Shown here one piece after another: positions 33,693 through 42,779 of a DNA stretch of 64,000 nt (positions are counted from its first letter, which is position 1; every line of letters begins with the position of its first letter). This DNA comes from Corallococcus sp. EGB (GTDB lineage Bacteria > Myxococcota > Myxococcia > Myxococcales > Myxococcaceae), in contig NZ_CP079946.1 in the NCBI RefSeq assembly GCF_019968905.1, forward strand, positions 8,219,356 to 8,283,355. Reading direction: 5' to 3'. The notes beneath the pieces were generated by a model. That model was given only the letters and a program-made list of their open reading frames with translations, was not told where the DNA came from and did not search any database. The translations under genes were made by a program, and so were the position numbers.

Positions 33693-35099
33693 TTACGGGT
33701 GGGCGTGGCCCTCGTGCCCCCCGGCGGCGCCGCGCGAGCGCGCGGGCGGCAGGGCGCTGAAGGCGGGGGCGTCCGGATTGCCGCTCGCCAGCACCAGCGA
33801 GTAGATGAGCGCCGCGGACGGGGGGACCTCGCGGCCGTTCACCAGCACCAGCGGCGTGCCCTGGATGTTGTAGCGCATGGCGTACTCCACATCCTGGCGC
33901 AGCTTCCCGATGGTCTCCGGCGCCGTCATGCACGCCTCCAACTGGGGGCGCGCCACGGAGCCGGAGCTGGCGAGCTCCATCACCTTGTCGGTGTCCAGGA
34001 AGGCCTGCGCGGCGAAGAGCTTCTCGCGCAGCTCCCAGAAGTCCTTCGCGCCCTCCAGGCACACGGTGGCCCGGGCCGCGGCGCAGCGCACGCTGAGGGC
34101 GTCCGGCCCGCCGCGGTTGGGGATGGCCGGGTTGCACTGGCCATCCAGCGGGAACTGCCGCGCCTCCACGGACAGCATGCCTTGGGGGGCGTACTGCTTG
34201 ATGTAGGCCAGCTCCTCCACCAGCGCCTTGCAGTGGGGGCACTTGCTGTCGGTCCACTCCAGCACCTTCACCGGCGCGTCCGCGGGGCCGTAGAGCGCGC
34301 GCGGCGGATAGGCGGCGAGCTTCGGCGTGGCGGCCCGGTACATGGCCAGCGCGTCCGCCAGGAACTGGCGCTGGTCCTGCGGCAGGCTGGCGATGAACGC
34401 GTCCAGCGTGGCCGGCGGCGCGGGCTGCGCCGGCGCGGGGGTGTTGGGGGTGTCCATCGCCTTCGCCCGGGCGGCGGCCCCCTGGATGAGGACGTCACCG
34501 GGCTTCGACGCGTGCGGCGTGGCCCGGCCGGGCATCTGCATGGCCACGAAGGCGACGGCGGAGATGCCCACGGTCCACTTCAGGGTGTCGCCCCACTCGC
34601 CCGCCTGGGGCAGGAAGGGCCCGGGCAGGCCGCGCCAGGCCACGCCCGTGAAGGCGAGCACCAGCGCGTAGGTGCCCATGCAGGTGGGGCACACCACGCC
34701 CAGCCGGGCGCTGACCGTGGCGAAGACGATGATGGAGACGACGCCCGCGATGGCCAAGAGCCGCAGGCCGTTGCCGGCCGGGCGCACGGAGCGGCCCGCC
34801 TTCGCCCAGGCGAGATACAGCGCGGCGAGCCCCACGGCGGCGAGCCCCCACACCAGGCCCAGGCCCGCGATGGGGATGCCCAGCGTGTCGTGCACGGCGC
34901 TGGCGAAGTCCGAGTTCCAGACGGTGGCGCAGTTGACGGTCTCGCTGATGCTGCACGCGGTGGTGCCGCCGGCGCGCACCGTGAGCAGCTCCAGCCATTG
35001 GTAGACGGCGAGCCCGCTGGTGACGAGCCCCAGCACCAGCAGCGCGAGTGCGCCGCGGGTGGGGACGGGGGCGGCCGGGGTCGGGGCCTTCTTGCTCAT
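33693..35099 (-). CDS. VKOR-DsbA fusion disulfide-bond forming protein
   Basis: The 468-residue protein has an N-terminal vitamin K epoxide reductase domain with about five transmembrane segments, the loop cysteines Cys49 and Cys57 (ACSISETVNC) and the active-site Cys137-Pro-Thr-Cys140. A periplasmic thioredoxin/DsbA-like domain follows with the redox motif CPHC near residue 288 and a cis-Pro segment IQGTPLVLVNG. Such fusions oxidise secreted proteins, passing electrons through VKOR to quinone. The last residues are His/Gly-rich. It overlaps the cupin gene (ATGA) and is followed by the SUI1 gene. The operon position suggests housekeeping for the many Cys-containing exported proteins in this organism. 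Confidence 0.9.
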   Translation of the reverse strand: MSKKAPTPAAPVPTRGALALLVLGLVTSGLAVYQWLELLTVRAGGTTACSISETVNCATVWNSDFASAVHDTLGIPIAGLGLVWGLAAVGLAALYLAWAKAGRSVRPAGNGLRLLAIAGVVSIIVFATVSARLGVVCPTCMGTYALVLAFTGVAWRGLPGPFLPQAGEWGDTLKWTVGISAVAFVAMQMPGRATPHASKPGDVLIQGAAARAKAMDTPNTPAPAQPAPPATLDAFIASLPQDQRQFLADALAMYRAATPKLAAYPPRALYGPADAPVKVLEWTDSKCPHCKALVEELAYIKQYAPQGMLSVEARQFPLDGQCNPAIPNRGGPDALSVRCAAARATVCLEGAKDFWELREKLFAAQAFLDTDKVMELASSGSVARPQLEACMTAPETIGKLRQDVEYAMRYNIQGTPLVLVNGREVPPSAALIYSLVLASGNPDAPAFSALPPARSRGAAGGHEGHAHP

Positions 35100-35422
35100 G
35101 CGTGCTCCGGAGGCGGGGTCATGAAGACGAGGAGGCGGGCGTTGTCCGGGCCGTCGTTGACGACGCCGTGCTCGATGCCCGCGGGGGCGAAGAGGGTGGA
35201 ACCGGGGCCATGCGCCGCTTCCTCGTCGCCGATGCGGAAGCAGCAGCTTCCCTCCAGCACGAGGTACACCTTGTCGGACGTGGCGTGCCGGTGGGGCTTC
35301 TGCGCCTGGCCCGGGGCCAGGCAGTAGACGTCGAGGAAGAAGCGACCGGACTGGAAGACGGGGTGCTTCTGGAGCTTCTCCGTTGAGAAGCCCTGGAAGG
35401 CCGCAAGCTGCTTCACATCCAT
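35096..35422 (-). CDS. Single-domain cupin protein
   Basis: The 108-residue protein is one small cupin barrel: QKPHRHATSDKVYLVLEGSCCFRIGDEE, then PGSTLFAPAGIEHGVVNDG, which hold the two metal-binding motifs (H-x-H...; E-x-H). It has no HTH or signal peptide. It may be an isomerase, dioxygenase or metabolite-binding protein; the substrate is unknown. It is the first gene of an operon with VKOR-DsbA (ATGA overlap at 35096-35099) and SUI1, and is divergent from ygfZ with a 38-bp gap. Confidence 0.85.
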   Translation of the reverse strand: MDVKQLAAFQGFSTEKLQKHPVFQSGRFFLDVYCLAPGQAQKPHRHATSDKVYLVLEGSCCFRIGDEEAAHGPGSTLFAPAGIEHGVVNDGPDNARLLVFMTPPPEHA

Positions 35423-35460
35423 CGTGGCATCCGCTCCTGCGCCTCTATATAGCGACGGGC

Positions 35461-36537
35461 ATGGAACCGCTGACGCTGCATTTTGTTCACGAGCGGGTGG
35501 GTGCCCGCTTCATTCCGGTGGGTGGCCGCGAAGTGGTGGCCGGGTATGGAGACGTGGGCGCGGAGTATGGCGCGGCCCGCGACGCCGTGGCACTGCACGA
35601 TGCGTCCTACCGCGAAATCCTCCGGATAACGGGGGAGGATCGCGCCTCCTTCCTCCACGGCATGGTGACCCAGGAGGTGAAGAACCTCCCGGTGGGCTCG
35701 GCCGCCTACGCCGCCTTCATCACGGTGAAGGGCGCCATGGTGGGAGATGCGCGCATCCTCAAGCGGGAGGATGACCTGCTCCTGGACCTGGAGCCCGGCC
35801 TGGGCGCCAAGGTGCGGGAGTTCCTGGACAAATACCTCATCTCCGAGGACGCGGAGCTGCACGACGGCACCCCGGACCAGGGCTGGCTGAAGCTGCTCGG
35901 CCCCCGGACGGCCCAGGCGCTGGCCGCCGCCCTGGGCGGCCCCTTCGAGCCGCTGGCGCCCCTGGCCAGCCGCAAGGCCACCCTCGCCGGGCAGGAGGTG
36001 TGGCTGTTGGGGACCGCGCTGCCGGGCGGGCTGTCCGGCGTGGACGTGCTGGTGCCGCGCGCGGGGCTGGAGGCGGTGTGGGCGGCGCTGGTCGCGGCCG
36101 GCGGGGCGCACGGGCTGAAGCCGCTGGGGTTCGAGGCGCTGGAGCGGGTGCGGGTGGAGGCGGGGGTGCCGCGCTACGGGCAGGACATGGTGGACACCAC
36201 CATCCCGCTGGAGGCGAACCTCACGAACGCCATCTCCTACAACAAGGGTTGCTACATCGGGCAGGAGGTCATCGCCCGGGCCACCTTCCGCGGGCACATG
36301 AACCGGAAGCTGGCGGGGCTCCTGCTGGGTGAGAAGGACGTGGCGCCCGGCACGGAGCTGCGCAAGGGGGAGAAGAAGGTGGGCTGGGTGACCAGCGTGG
36401 TGACGTCCCCGGTGAAGGGCCAGCGGGTGGCCCTGGGCTACGTGCACCGCGACTCGCTGGAGCCGGGCACGGAGCTGACCCTGGGCGACGGCATGGGCTC
36501 GGTCACGGTGGCCGCCCTGCCCTTCACGGCCTCGTAA
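35461..36537 (+). CDS. ygfZ: Folate-binding YgfZ/GcvT-like protein
   Basis: The 358-residue protein has the GcvT/YgfZ fold with the diagnostic NKGCYIGQEVIARATFRG motif near residue 262, including the conserved Cys. YgfZ is a tetrahydrofolate-dependent factor that assists maintenance of Fe-S clusters in enzymes such as MiaB. The N-terminus (HDASYREILRITGEDRASFLHGMVTQEV) matches the family. It is divergent from the cupin gene and its 3' end overlaps the convergent sigma-factor gene by 14 bp. Confidence 0.9.
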   Translation: MEPLTLHFVHERVGARFIPVGGREVVAGYGDVGAEYGAARDAVALHDASYREILRITGEDRASFLHGMVTQEVKNLPVGSAAYAAFITVKGAMVGDARILKREDDLLLDLEPGLGAKVREFLDKYLISEDAELHDGTPDQGWLKLLGPRTAQALAAALGGPFEPLAPLASRKATLAGQEVWLLGTALPGGLSGVDVLVPRAGLEAVWAALVAAGGAHGLKPLGFEALERVRVEAGVPRYGQDMVDTTIPLEANLTNAISYNKGCYIGQEVIARATFRGHMNRKLAGLLLGEKDVAPGTELRKGEKKVGWVTSVVTSPVKGQRVALGYVHRDSLEPGTELTLGDGMGSVTVAALPFTAS

Positions 36538-37348
36538 CGGCTGACGGCAGCGCGCGTGACAGCGCCTGGCGCACCGCCGCGCGCACGGGGGCGGGAACCT
36601 TGTCCCCCGGGATGCGCCGGCACAGGGACACCGTGCGCTTGAGCGAGTCGCACGCGTCGGTACAGCGAGGGCAGCGCGACAGGTGGTCCTCCAGACGCAC
36701 GCAGGTGGCCTGGTCCACCTCCTGCGCGGCGAACCCGGAGAGCTCCTGTGCCAGCTCCGGGCAGCCGGAGGGCTGCCCCCGGGCGCCCTCTCCCATCAGC
36801 GTGGAGAGGTGTTCGCGCAGCTGGAGCCGCGCGCGGTGCAGCCGGCTCTTGAGCGCCCGCACCTCGATGCCCACCACCTTCGCCGCCTCCTCCGCGGGGA
36901 GGCCCTCCACGTCCCGGAGGATGAGCACCTCCCGGTGGGCCTCCGGCAGCGCGAGGATGGCCGCCTGCAACACCTCTCCCATCCGCCGCGCGTGGGAGGC
37001 CATGTCCGGGGTGGCCTCCTCCGCGGCGACGTGGGTGGCCGCGGGAGCGTCGAGGGGCTGGAACTCCTCGGGCGCTCCGACGCGCCTGCGGCGCAGGCGG
37101 AAGCAGTGCGTGCGGGCCACCTGATACAGCCACGTGGACAGCGCCGCGTCGCCCCGGAACGCGTGGAGGCCCTGGAAGGCCGCGAGCAGCGTCTCCTGGA
37201 GCACCTCCTTGGCGTCCTCCTCCGAGCCGCACATGCGCAGGCCAAAGCGGTACACCTGCTTCTCGTGGCGGGCGAGGACTTCATCCAGCGCCTTGTCGTC
37301 GCCAGCGCGCGCGGCCTCCATCAGCTGCTCATCGGTTCGCGTCGACAT
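36524..37348 (-). CDS. ECF sigma factor with C-terminal zinc-finger (anti-sigma-like) extension
   Basis: The 274-residue protein starts at ATG 37346-37348 (a GTG lies one codon upstream), preceded by GGAGGAG. It has sigma region 2 (VYRFGLRMCGSEEDAKEVLQETLLAAFQGL... TWLYQVARTHC) and region 4 (LPEAHREVLILRDVEGLPAEEAAKVVGIEVRALKSRLHRAR). The last 80 residues contain a ZAS-like zinc motif, ELAQELSGF...EDHLSRCPRCTDAC, normally found in anti-sigma factors. A sigma factor carrying its own zinc module may sense redox or metal directly, as in ECF groups with C-terminal extensions. It is upstream of the sulfur-transport gene pair by 30 bp. Confidence 0.85.
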   Translation of the reverse strand: MSTRTDEQLMEAARAGDDKALDEVLARHEKQVYRFGLRMCGSEEDAKEVLQETLLAAFQGLHAFRGDAALSTWLYQVARTHCFRLRRRRVGAPEEFQPLDAPAATHVAAEEATPDMASHARRMGEVLQAAILALPEAHREVLILRDVEGLPAEEAAKVVGIEVRALKSRLHRARLQLREHLSTLMGEGARGQPSGCPELAQELSGFAAQEVDQATCVRLEDHLSRCPRCTDACDSLKRTVSLCRRIPGDKVPAPVRAAVRQALSRALPSAVTRP

Positions 37349-37376
37349 CACCTGATCTCCTCCTGCACGGGCCCCG

Positions 37377-37847
37377 TCACATCCGGGACGAGGCCTGCCC
37401 GGTCGTCAGGATGCCTCCCGGGCCATCCTCCTTGCGCGGCGCTCGCAGCACCCGGGCAAGGTACATGCCGGCGAACATCGCTGGCACGAAGACGAGCAAC
37501 CGTGTCGCGCCGGTGGCGAGCGACGTGAGCGCGGGGCCGGGGCAGTAGCCGCCGAGCCCCCAGCCCACGCCGAAGAGCGCCGCGCCCACGAGGAGCTGTC
37601 GGTCCACCCTCCTGGCGGCGAGGGCGGGGAACTTCGCGGCGAGGAGCGGCCGCTCGCGCTGGTGGATGAGGGGCCGCAGCGCCGCGTGCACGGCGATGGC
37701 GCCGCCCATCACGAACGCGAGCCGGTAATCCCAGTCACCGGCGAGGTCGAGGAAGCCGAGGACGTTGGCCGGGTCCGTCATGCCGCCGAGGCCCAGGCCG
37801 AGGGCGAAGAGCAGGCCGCTGAGAAACGCACTGAGGTTCGAGCGCAT
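37377..37847 (-). CDS. YeeE/YedE-type sulfur transport membrane protein (half 2)
   Basis: The 156-residue protein has four hydrophobic segments and the family repeats [22 protein letters not shown] and [19 protein letters not shown]; the Cys in GGYCPGP is the conserved permeation-path residue. YeeE/YedE proteins carry thiosulfate or related sulfane sulfur across the inner membrane; two half-size proteins make one transporter in many bacteria. It follows the other half-size gene by 12 bp on the same strand and precedes, on this strand, the ECF sigma gene. Confidence 0.85.
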   Translation of the reverse strand: MRSNLSAFLSGLLFALGLGLGGMTDPANVLGFLDLAGDWDYRLAFVMGGAIAVHAALRPLIHQRERPLLAAKFPALAARRVDRQLLVGAALFGVGWGLGGYCPGPALTSLATGATRLLVFVPAMFAGMYLARVLRAPRKEDGPGGILTTGQASSRM

Positions 37848-37859
37848 GGGGGGCTTTCC

Positions 37860-38285
37860 CTAGAGGACGTGGCGGGCCAGGAAGACGGTGAGGACGCCGG
37901 TGGCCATGAAGGTGAGCGTGGCCGCGATGGAGCGGGCCGAGCCCCGGCTGATGCCACAGACGCCATGCCCGCTGGTGCAGCCATTGCCCAGCCGCGAGCC
38001 GAGCCCCACCAGCAGTCCGGCCCCCACCAGCAGCAAGGCGCCGCCCGCCCGCAAGGGCTCGGGAGCGGGGAAGGAGCCAGGGCGCAGCCACGCCAGCAGC
38101 AGGCCGCCGGTGAGCAGTCCTGCGAAAAAGAGCACGCGCCAGGAGATGTCGCCGCGCACGGGCGCCAGCAGCGAGCCCACGATGCCGCTGATGCCGGCCA
38201 CCCGGCCATTGGCCAAGAGGAGCAAGGAGGCGCTCAGGCCGATGAGCGCCCCACCCAGGAGGGGAGGGAGGAAGGAGGAGATCAT
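37860..38285 (-). CDS. YeeE/YedE-type sulfur transport membrane protein (half 1)
   Basis: The 141-residue protein has the matching half of the YeeE/YedE fold: [32 protein letters not shown] and [23 protein letters not shown]. The Cys-containing [11 protein letters not shown] is the family motif for sulfur-compound passage. Together with the gene 12 bp downstream it would form a complete carrier. Its start faces the MBL-fold gene at 38385 across about 100 bp, so the sulfur cluster is arranged divergently. Confidence 0.85.
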   Translation of the reverse strand: MISSFLPPLLGGALIGLSASLLLLANGRVAGISGIVGSLLAPVRGDISWRVLFFAGLLTGGLLLAWLRPGSFPAPEPLRAGGALLLVGAGLLVGLGSRLGNGCTSGHGVCGISRGSARSIAATLTFMATGVLTVFLARHVL

Positions 38286-38384
38286 GTCTTGTGAGAGCCA
38301 GATTGGAGGATGGGGGATTCCGCCAGGGGAAGGTCTTGAATCCTTTTGCGCCGCCCCCGGCTCTCACGGACAGGAGGCACCGAC

Positions 38385-39086
38385 ATGATTTTCCGCCAGC
38401 TTTTCGACCTAGAGTCCTCGACCTATACCTATCTCCTCGGCGACGAGGCCACGCGACAGGCCGTCCTCATCGACCCCGTGCTGGAGCAGGCCGACCGGGA
38501 CCTGCGACTGGTGGGCGAGCTGGGCCTCACCCTCACCCACGTCTTCGATACCCACGTGCACGCGGACCACGTCACCGCGTCCGGCGTGCTGCGCGAGCGC
38601 ACGCAGGCCACGGTGGTGGGGGGCGTGGGAGGTGCCGCTTGCGCCGACGTCCAGGTGCGCCACGGGGACGAGGTCCGCGTCGGGCAGCTCGTCTTCCAGG
38701 TGCTCGCCACCCCGGGCCATACGGATGACAGCGTCAGCTACCTCCTGGCCGACCGCGTCTTCACCGGCGACGCGCTGCTCGTGCGAGGCAACGGCCGCAC
38801 CGACTTCCAGAACGGGAACGCGAGCCAGCTCTACGACAGCCTCACCCGCGTCCTCTTCCGCCTGCCAGACGAGACGCGCGTCTACCCCGCGCACGACTAC
38901 CACGGTCACATGGTGACGAGCATCGGCGAGGAGAAGCGGCACAACCCGCGCGTCGCGGGAAAGAGCCGGGAGGAGTTCGTCGCCATCATGGAGAACCTCC
39001 ACCTGCCCAGGCCCAAGGAGATCGACCTTGCAGTCCCAGCCAACCGCGCCTGTGGGCACACGGCGCCTTCACCGCAGGGGGCTTGA
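38385..39086 (+). CDS. MBL-fold hydrolase, persulfide dioxygenase (ETHE1)-like
   Basis: The 233-residue protein begins MIFRQLFDLESSTYTYLLGD, typical of the persulfide dioxygenase/Blh group. It has metal-binding DTHVHADHVTAS (HxHxDH), TPGHTDDSVSY, VFTGDALLVRGNGRTDFQ and YPAHDYHGH. Such enzymes oxidise glutathione persulfide to sulfite with O2 through one mononuclear iron. AGGAGG precedes the ATG at 38385. It lies upstream of a rhodanese and a TSUP transporter and divergently from two YeeE/YedE genes, a layout of sulfide/persulfide detoxification. Confidence 0.85.
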   Translation: MIFRQLFDLESSTYTYLLGDEATRQAVLIDPVLEQADRDLRLVGELGLTLTHVFDTHVHADHVTASGVLRERTQATVVGGVGGAACADVQVRHGDEVRVGQLVFQVLATPGHTDDSVSYLLADRVFTGDALLVRGNGRTDFQNGNASQLYDSLTRVLFRLPDETRVYPAHDYHGHMVTSIGEEKRHNPRVAGKSREEFVAIMENLHLPRPKEIDLAVPANRACGHTAPSPQGA

Positions 39087-39117
39087 GTCCCCTGCCCTCT
39101 CCCAACGGGAGCAAGCC

Positions 39118-39438
39118 ATGACACCCCACCCCTATCAGGACGTCACGCCCTCACAGCTCGACACGCTCGGCCCCGAGGTGCGGCGCATCGACGTGCGCGA
39201 GCCGGACGAGTTCACAGGTCCCCTGGGCCACCTTCCCGGAGCGGAGCTCGTCCCGCTGGGCACGCTGGAGGCGGCGGCCGCTTCGTGGCCGCGGGAACGG
39301 CCGCTGCTGCTCATCTGCCGCTCGGGTGGCCGCTCCGCGAAGGCGGCGCAGGCGCTCGCCCGCGGCGGCTTCCAACGCCTCTACAACCTGGCGGGCGGGA
39401 TGCTCGCCGTGCGCGAGCCAGGCGCACCCCAGGGATGA
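39118..39438 (+). CDS. Single-domain rhodanese
   Basis: The 106-residue protein is one rhodanese domain: IDVREPDEF at the start, and the active-site loop LLLICRSGGRSAKAA with the catalytic Cys, then GFQRLYNLAGGM. Rhodaneses move sulfane sulfur from thiosulfate or persulfide to thiols. With the persulfide dioxygenase-like gene 31 bp upstream and the TSUP carrier downstream it completes a sulfur-handling operon. ATG 39118 is the supported start. Confidence 0.9.
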   Translation: MTPHPYQDVTPSQLDTLGPEVRRIDVREPDEFTGPLGHLPGAELVPLGTLEAAAASWPRERPLLLICRSGGRSAKAAQALARGGFQRLYNLAGGMLAVREPGAPQG

Positions 39439-39466
39439 AGCGCGCACCGCGCCGGAAACGGACACC

Positions 39467-40456
39467 ATGCCCATCCTCGGCTTCTCGCTCGCGGCGTTGA
39501 TTGGCCTGTCGCTCGGCCTGCTCGGCGGCGGCGGTTCCATCATCACCGTGCCCATCTTCGTGTACGTCCTGGGCTTCGGGGCCAAGGAGTCCATCGCCAT
39601 GGGGCTGGCCGTAGTGGGCGTCACCAGCCTCTTCGGCGCGGCGAGCCACTGGCGCAGGGGCAACGTCCAGCTCCGAGCGGCCCTGGTCTTCGGCGCGGTG
39701 GCCATGGCGGGCACCTACGCGGGAGCACGCCTCGCCGTCTTCGTCTCTGGCGCCTTGCAGCTGCTGCTCTTCGCCACGGTGATGCTCGTGGCCGCCCTCT
39801 TCATGTTCCGCAACGGCCGCAAGGAGGCCGCCCTCGCCGCGCGCAAGGAGTCCGCGCGCGCGCCCGAGCCCCACAAGGCGTCCTTCCCCATCATGGCCCT
39901 GGCGGCCCTCGGCGTGGGCGGGCTCACGGGGCTCGTCGGGGTGGGCGGCGGCTTCCTCATCGTCCCGGCGCTGGTGCTCCTGGCGGGCCTGCCGATGAAG
40001 CAGGCCGTGGGCACGAGCCTGCTCGTCATCGCCCTCAACTCCTTCGTGGGCTTCGCCGGCTACCTCGGCCACGTCGAGGTGCCCTGGCTCTACCTCGGCA
40101 TCTTCACGGCCATCGCCGTGGCGGGCATTCTCCTCGGAACCTGGGCGTCCCACCACGTCTCGCAGGCGGTCCTCAAGCGGGCCTTCTCCGTCTTCCTCGT
40201 CGTGATGGGGGCCTTCATCATGTTCAAGAACCGGGAGGCGTTGGCACGGGGTGGCGGTGAGCCCGCGCCCACCCCGGCCTCCGCGACACCCGAATCACGC
40301 CGTCGCCACGCCGAGCCCAGGTCCACATCGGGAACGACAATGACTCCGCGCCCCTGGATGGCGAAGGTGTCCTCGACCACCAGCAGGCGTCGTGCGCCAG
40401 GGACAGGAGCGACCGGGTCCGGGCTCGCGCTCCCAGCCGCCCTGTCAGGGGACTGA
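39467..40456 (+). CDS. TSUP-family sulfite/sulfate exporter with altered tail
   Basis: The 329-residue protein has two TSUP repeats: [26 protein letters not shown] with the first Gly-rich motif, and [21 protein letters not shown] with the second, plus seven to eight membrane segments. TSUP proteins (TauE/SafE) export sulfite or take up sulfonate. It follows the rhodanese by 28 bp. After MFKNREAL near residue 260 the last 70 residues are Arg/Ser/Thr-rich and unlike TSUP; this region overlaps an antisense remnant (40297-40392). The natural stop may have been lost by a deletion, so the carboxyl tail is likely spurious or novel. Confidence 0.75.
   Translation: MPILGFSLAALIGLSLGLLGGGGSIITVPIFVYVLGFGAKESIAMGLAVVGVTSLFGAASHWRRGNVQLRAALVFGAVAMAGTYAGARLAVFVSGALQLLLFATVMLVAALFMFRNGRKEAALAARKESARAPEPHKASFPIMALAALGVGGLTGLVGVGGGFLIVPALVLLAGLPMKQAVGTSLLVIALNSFVGFAGYLGHVEVPWLYLGIFTAIAVAGILLGTWASHHVSQAVLKRAFSVFLVVMGAFIMFKNREALARGGGEPAPTPASATPESRRRHAEPRSTSGTTMTPRPWMAKVSSTTSRRRAPGTGATGSGLALPAALSGD
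40297..40392 (-). pseudogene. Remnant of a convergent gene inside the TSUP 3' end
   Basis: The minus strand encodes [16 protein letters not shown] and IVVPDVDLG, a pattern like the beta-barrel of translation-factor domain-2-like small proteins in myxobacteria. The similarity has no start codon in front and no continuation after about residue 32. It overlaps the non-conserved tail of the TSUP gene. This looks like the leftover of a convergent gene fused to the TSUP 3' end. Confidence 0.4.
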
Positions 40457-40523
40457 CAAAGCCTGACGGCCCTCGAACACCCGGCAGACCCACTCGTCCC
40501 AGTCCCGGGCTGCGCTGGAGAGG

Positions 40524-40817
40524 TCATGGGGGATTCGCGTCGCAGTACATGTACTTCGTCCCGGTGGAGCAGCCCATGACGGCGCACTGAGGATCCTTCT
40601 TCGCCTCCTGGTCCTTCTTGATGAGGGCCTGGAGGTCATCCCCGTCCGCGCAGGACAGACACTGCACCTGTGGCTCCACTCCACCGCAGCAGCCGCAACC
40701 ACAGGCGACATACGTGGCGCTGCAATCGCGCGGCGCCTTCGTTCGAGCATCGACCCCGGCGGCCTGACAGCCCCACCCCAGCGCGCCCGCCACGAACAGC
40801 CCCATGAGCATTCGCAT
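40524..40817 (-). CDS. Small exported Cys-rich protein
   Basis: The 97-residue protein (ATG 40815-40817) begins MRMLMGLFVAGALGWGCQAAG, a signal peptide possibly of lipoprotein type, though the Trp in GWGC is unusual for a lipobox. The mature part has at least ten Cys (VACGCGCCGG, QCLSCADG, QCAVMGC, MYCDANPP), which suggests several disulfides or metal binding. The repeated GC-x-CC pattern is not a known family to me. It follows the hppD terminator and probably has its own promoter. Function unknown. Confidence 0.6.
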   Translation of the reverse strand: MRMLMGLFVAGALGWGCQAAGVDARTKAPRDCSATYVACGCGCCGGVEPQVQCLSCADGDDLQALIKKDQEAKKDPQCAVMGCSTGTKYMYCDANPP

Positions 40818-40850
40818 GGCGTGAAGATAGGCCACTCCCGGAATGAAGAA

Positions 40851-40894
40851 ACCCCACCGCCCGCCTCCCGGAAAAGGGGAGCGAGGGGTGGGGT
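40851..40894 (-). terminator. Terminator after the tyrosine degradation operon
   Basis: ACCCCACC (40851-40858) pairs exactly with GGTGGGGT (40887-40894), with an inner CTCCC/GGGAG stem around GGAAAA. On the minus strand it is followed by TTCTTCATT, a T-rich run. It lies 23 bp beyond the hppD stop on the minus strand. Confidence 0.65.
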
Positions 40895-40917
40895 CTTCCA
40901 CCACGAACGCGTGAAAC

Positions 40918-42081
<1,164 letters not shown>

Positions 42082-42119
42082 GTCGCTGACTCCTCGTGAA
42101 TGAAGAAGATGGTTCGTGA

Positions 42120-42779
42120 CTACGCCGGCTGCGCGTCGGGCTGCCGGTCCGGCTGCGCCGCCTGGAAGGCGGGGAGTTCGTTGCACGCCGCCTCGATGCG
42201 CAGCAGCGTGGGATAGGGCTTCACGTCTACACCGAACCGACGCGCTCCGTAGAGCTGCGGAATGAGCAGGACGTCCGCGAACGACACTGCGTCTCCTACA
42301 CAATAACGCCCCGCCGTCGCCTGCACCGCCGCCTCCAGCGCCGTCAGCCCGTGCACGTTCCAGTGCGCCGCCCAGGCCTTCTCGTCCGCCTTCAGCTCGT
42401 TCTTGATGCGCAGCGTCACCGACGTGTTCTGCAGGGGCTGCATCCCGGAGTTCACCATCTGCGCCAGCATGCGGGCCCTGGCGCGGAGGTACGCGTCGGT
42501 GGGCAGGAGGGCGGGCGAGGGCACGCGCTCCTCCAGGTATTCCAGGATGGCCATGGACTCGGACAGCGAGCGCGCCTGCCCGTCTGCCTCCGTCCACTCC
42601 AGCGTGGGCACGCGGGCCATGGGGTTCACCGCGCGGTAGTCCGCGGAGAACTGCTGGCCGCCGTCCTTGAGCAGGTGCACCGCCAGGTACTCGTAGGGGA
42701 GCCCCTTCCAGTTCAGCGCGATGCGCGCGCGCCAGGACGCGGAGGAGCGCCAGTAGCTGTAGAGCCGCAGGTGCTTCAT
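42120..42779 (-). CDS. maiA: Maleylacetoacetate isomerase (zeta-class glutathione transferase)
   Basis: The 219-residue protein has the zeta GST signature YWRSSASWRARIALNWKG, then VNPMARVPTLEW for glutathione binding and a helical C-terminal domain (AVQATAGRYCVGDAVSFADVLLIPQ). It isomerises maleylacetoacetate to fumarylacetoacetate with glutathione. Its ATG overlaps the stop of the upstream hydrolase gene (ATGA at 42776-42779), and hppD begins 38 bp after it. Confidence 0.95.
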   Translation of the reverse strand: MKHLRLYSYWRSSASWRARIALNWKGLPYEYLAVHLLKDGGQQFSADYRAVNPMARVPTLEWTEADGQARSLSESMAILEYLEERVPSPALLPTDAYLRARARMLAQMVNSGMQPLQNTSVTLRIKNELKADEKAWAAHWNVHGLTALEAAVQATAGRYCVGDAVSFADVLLIPQLYGARRFGVDVKPYPTLLRIEAACNELPAFQAAQPDRQPDAQPA

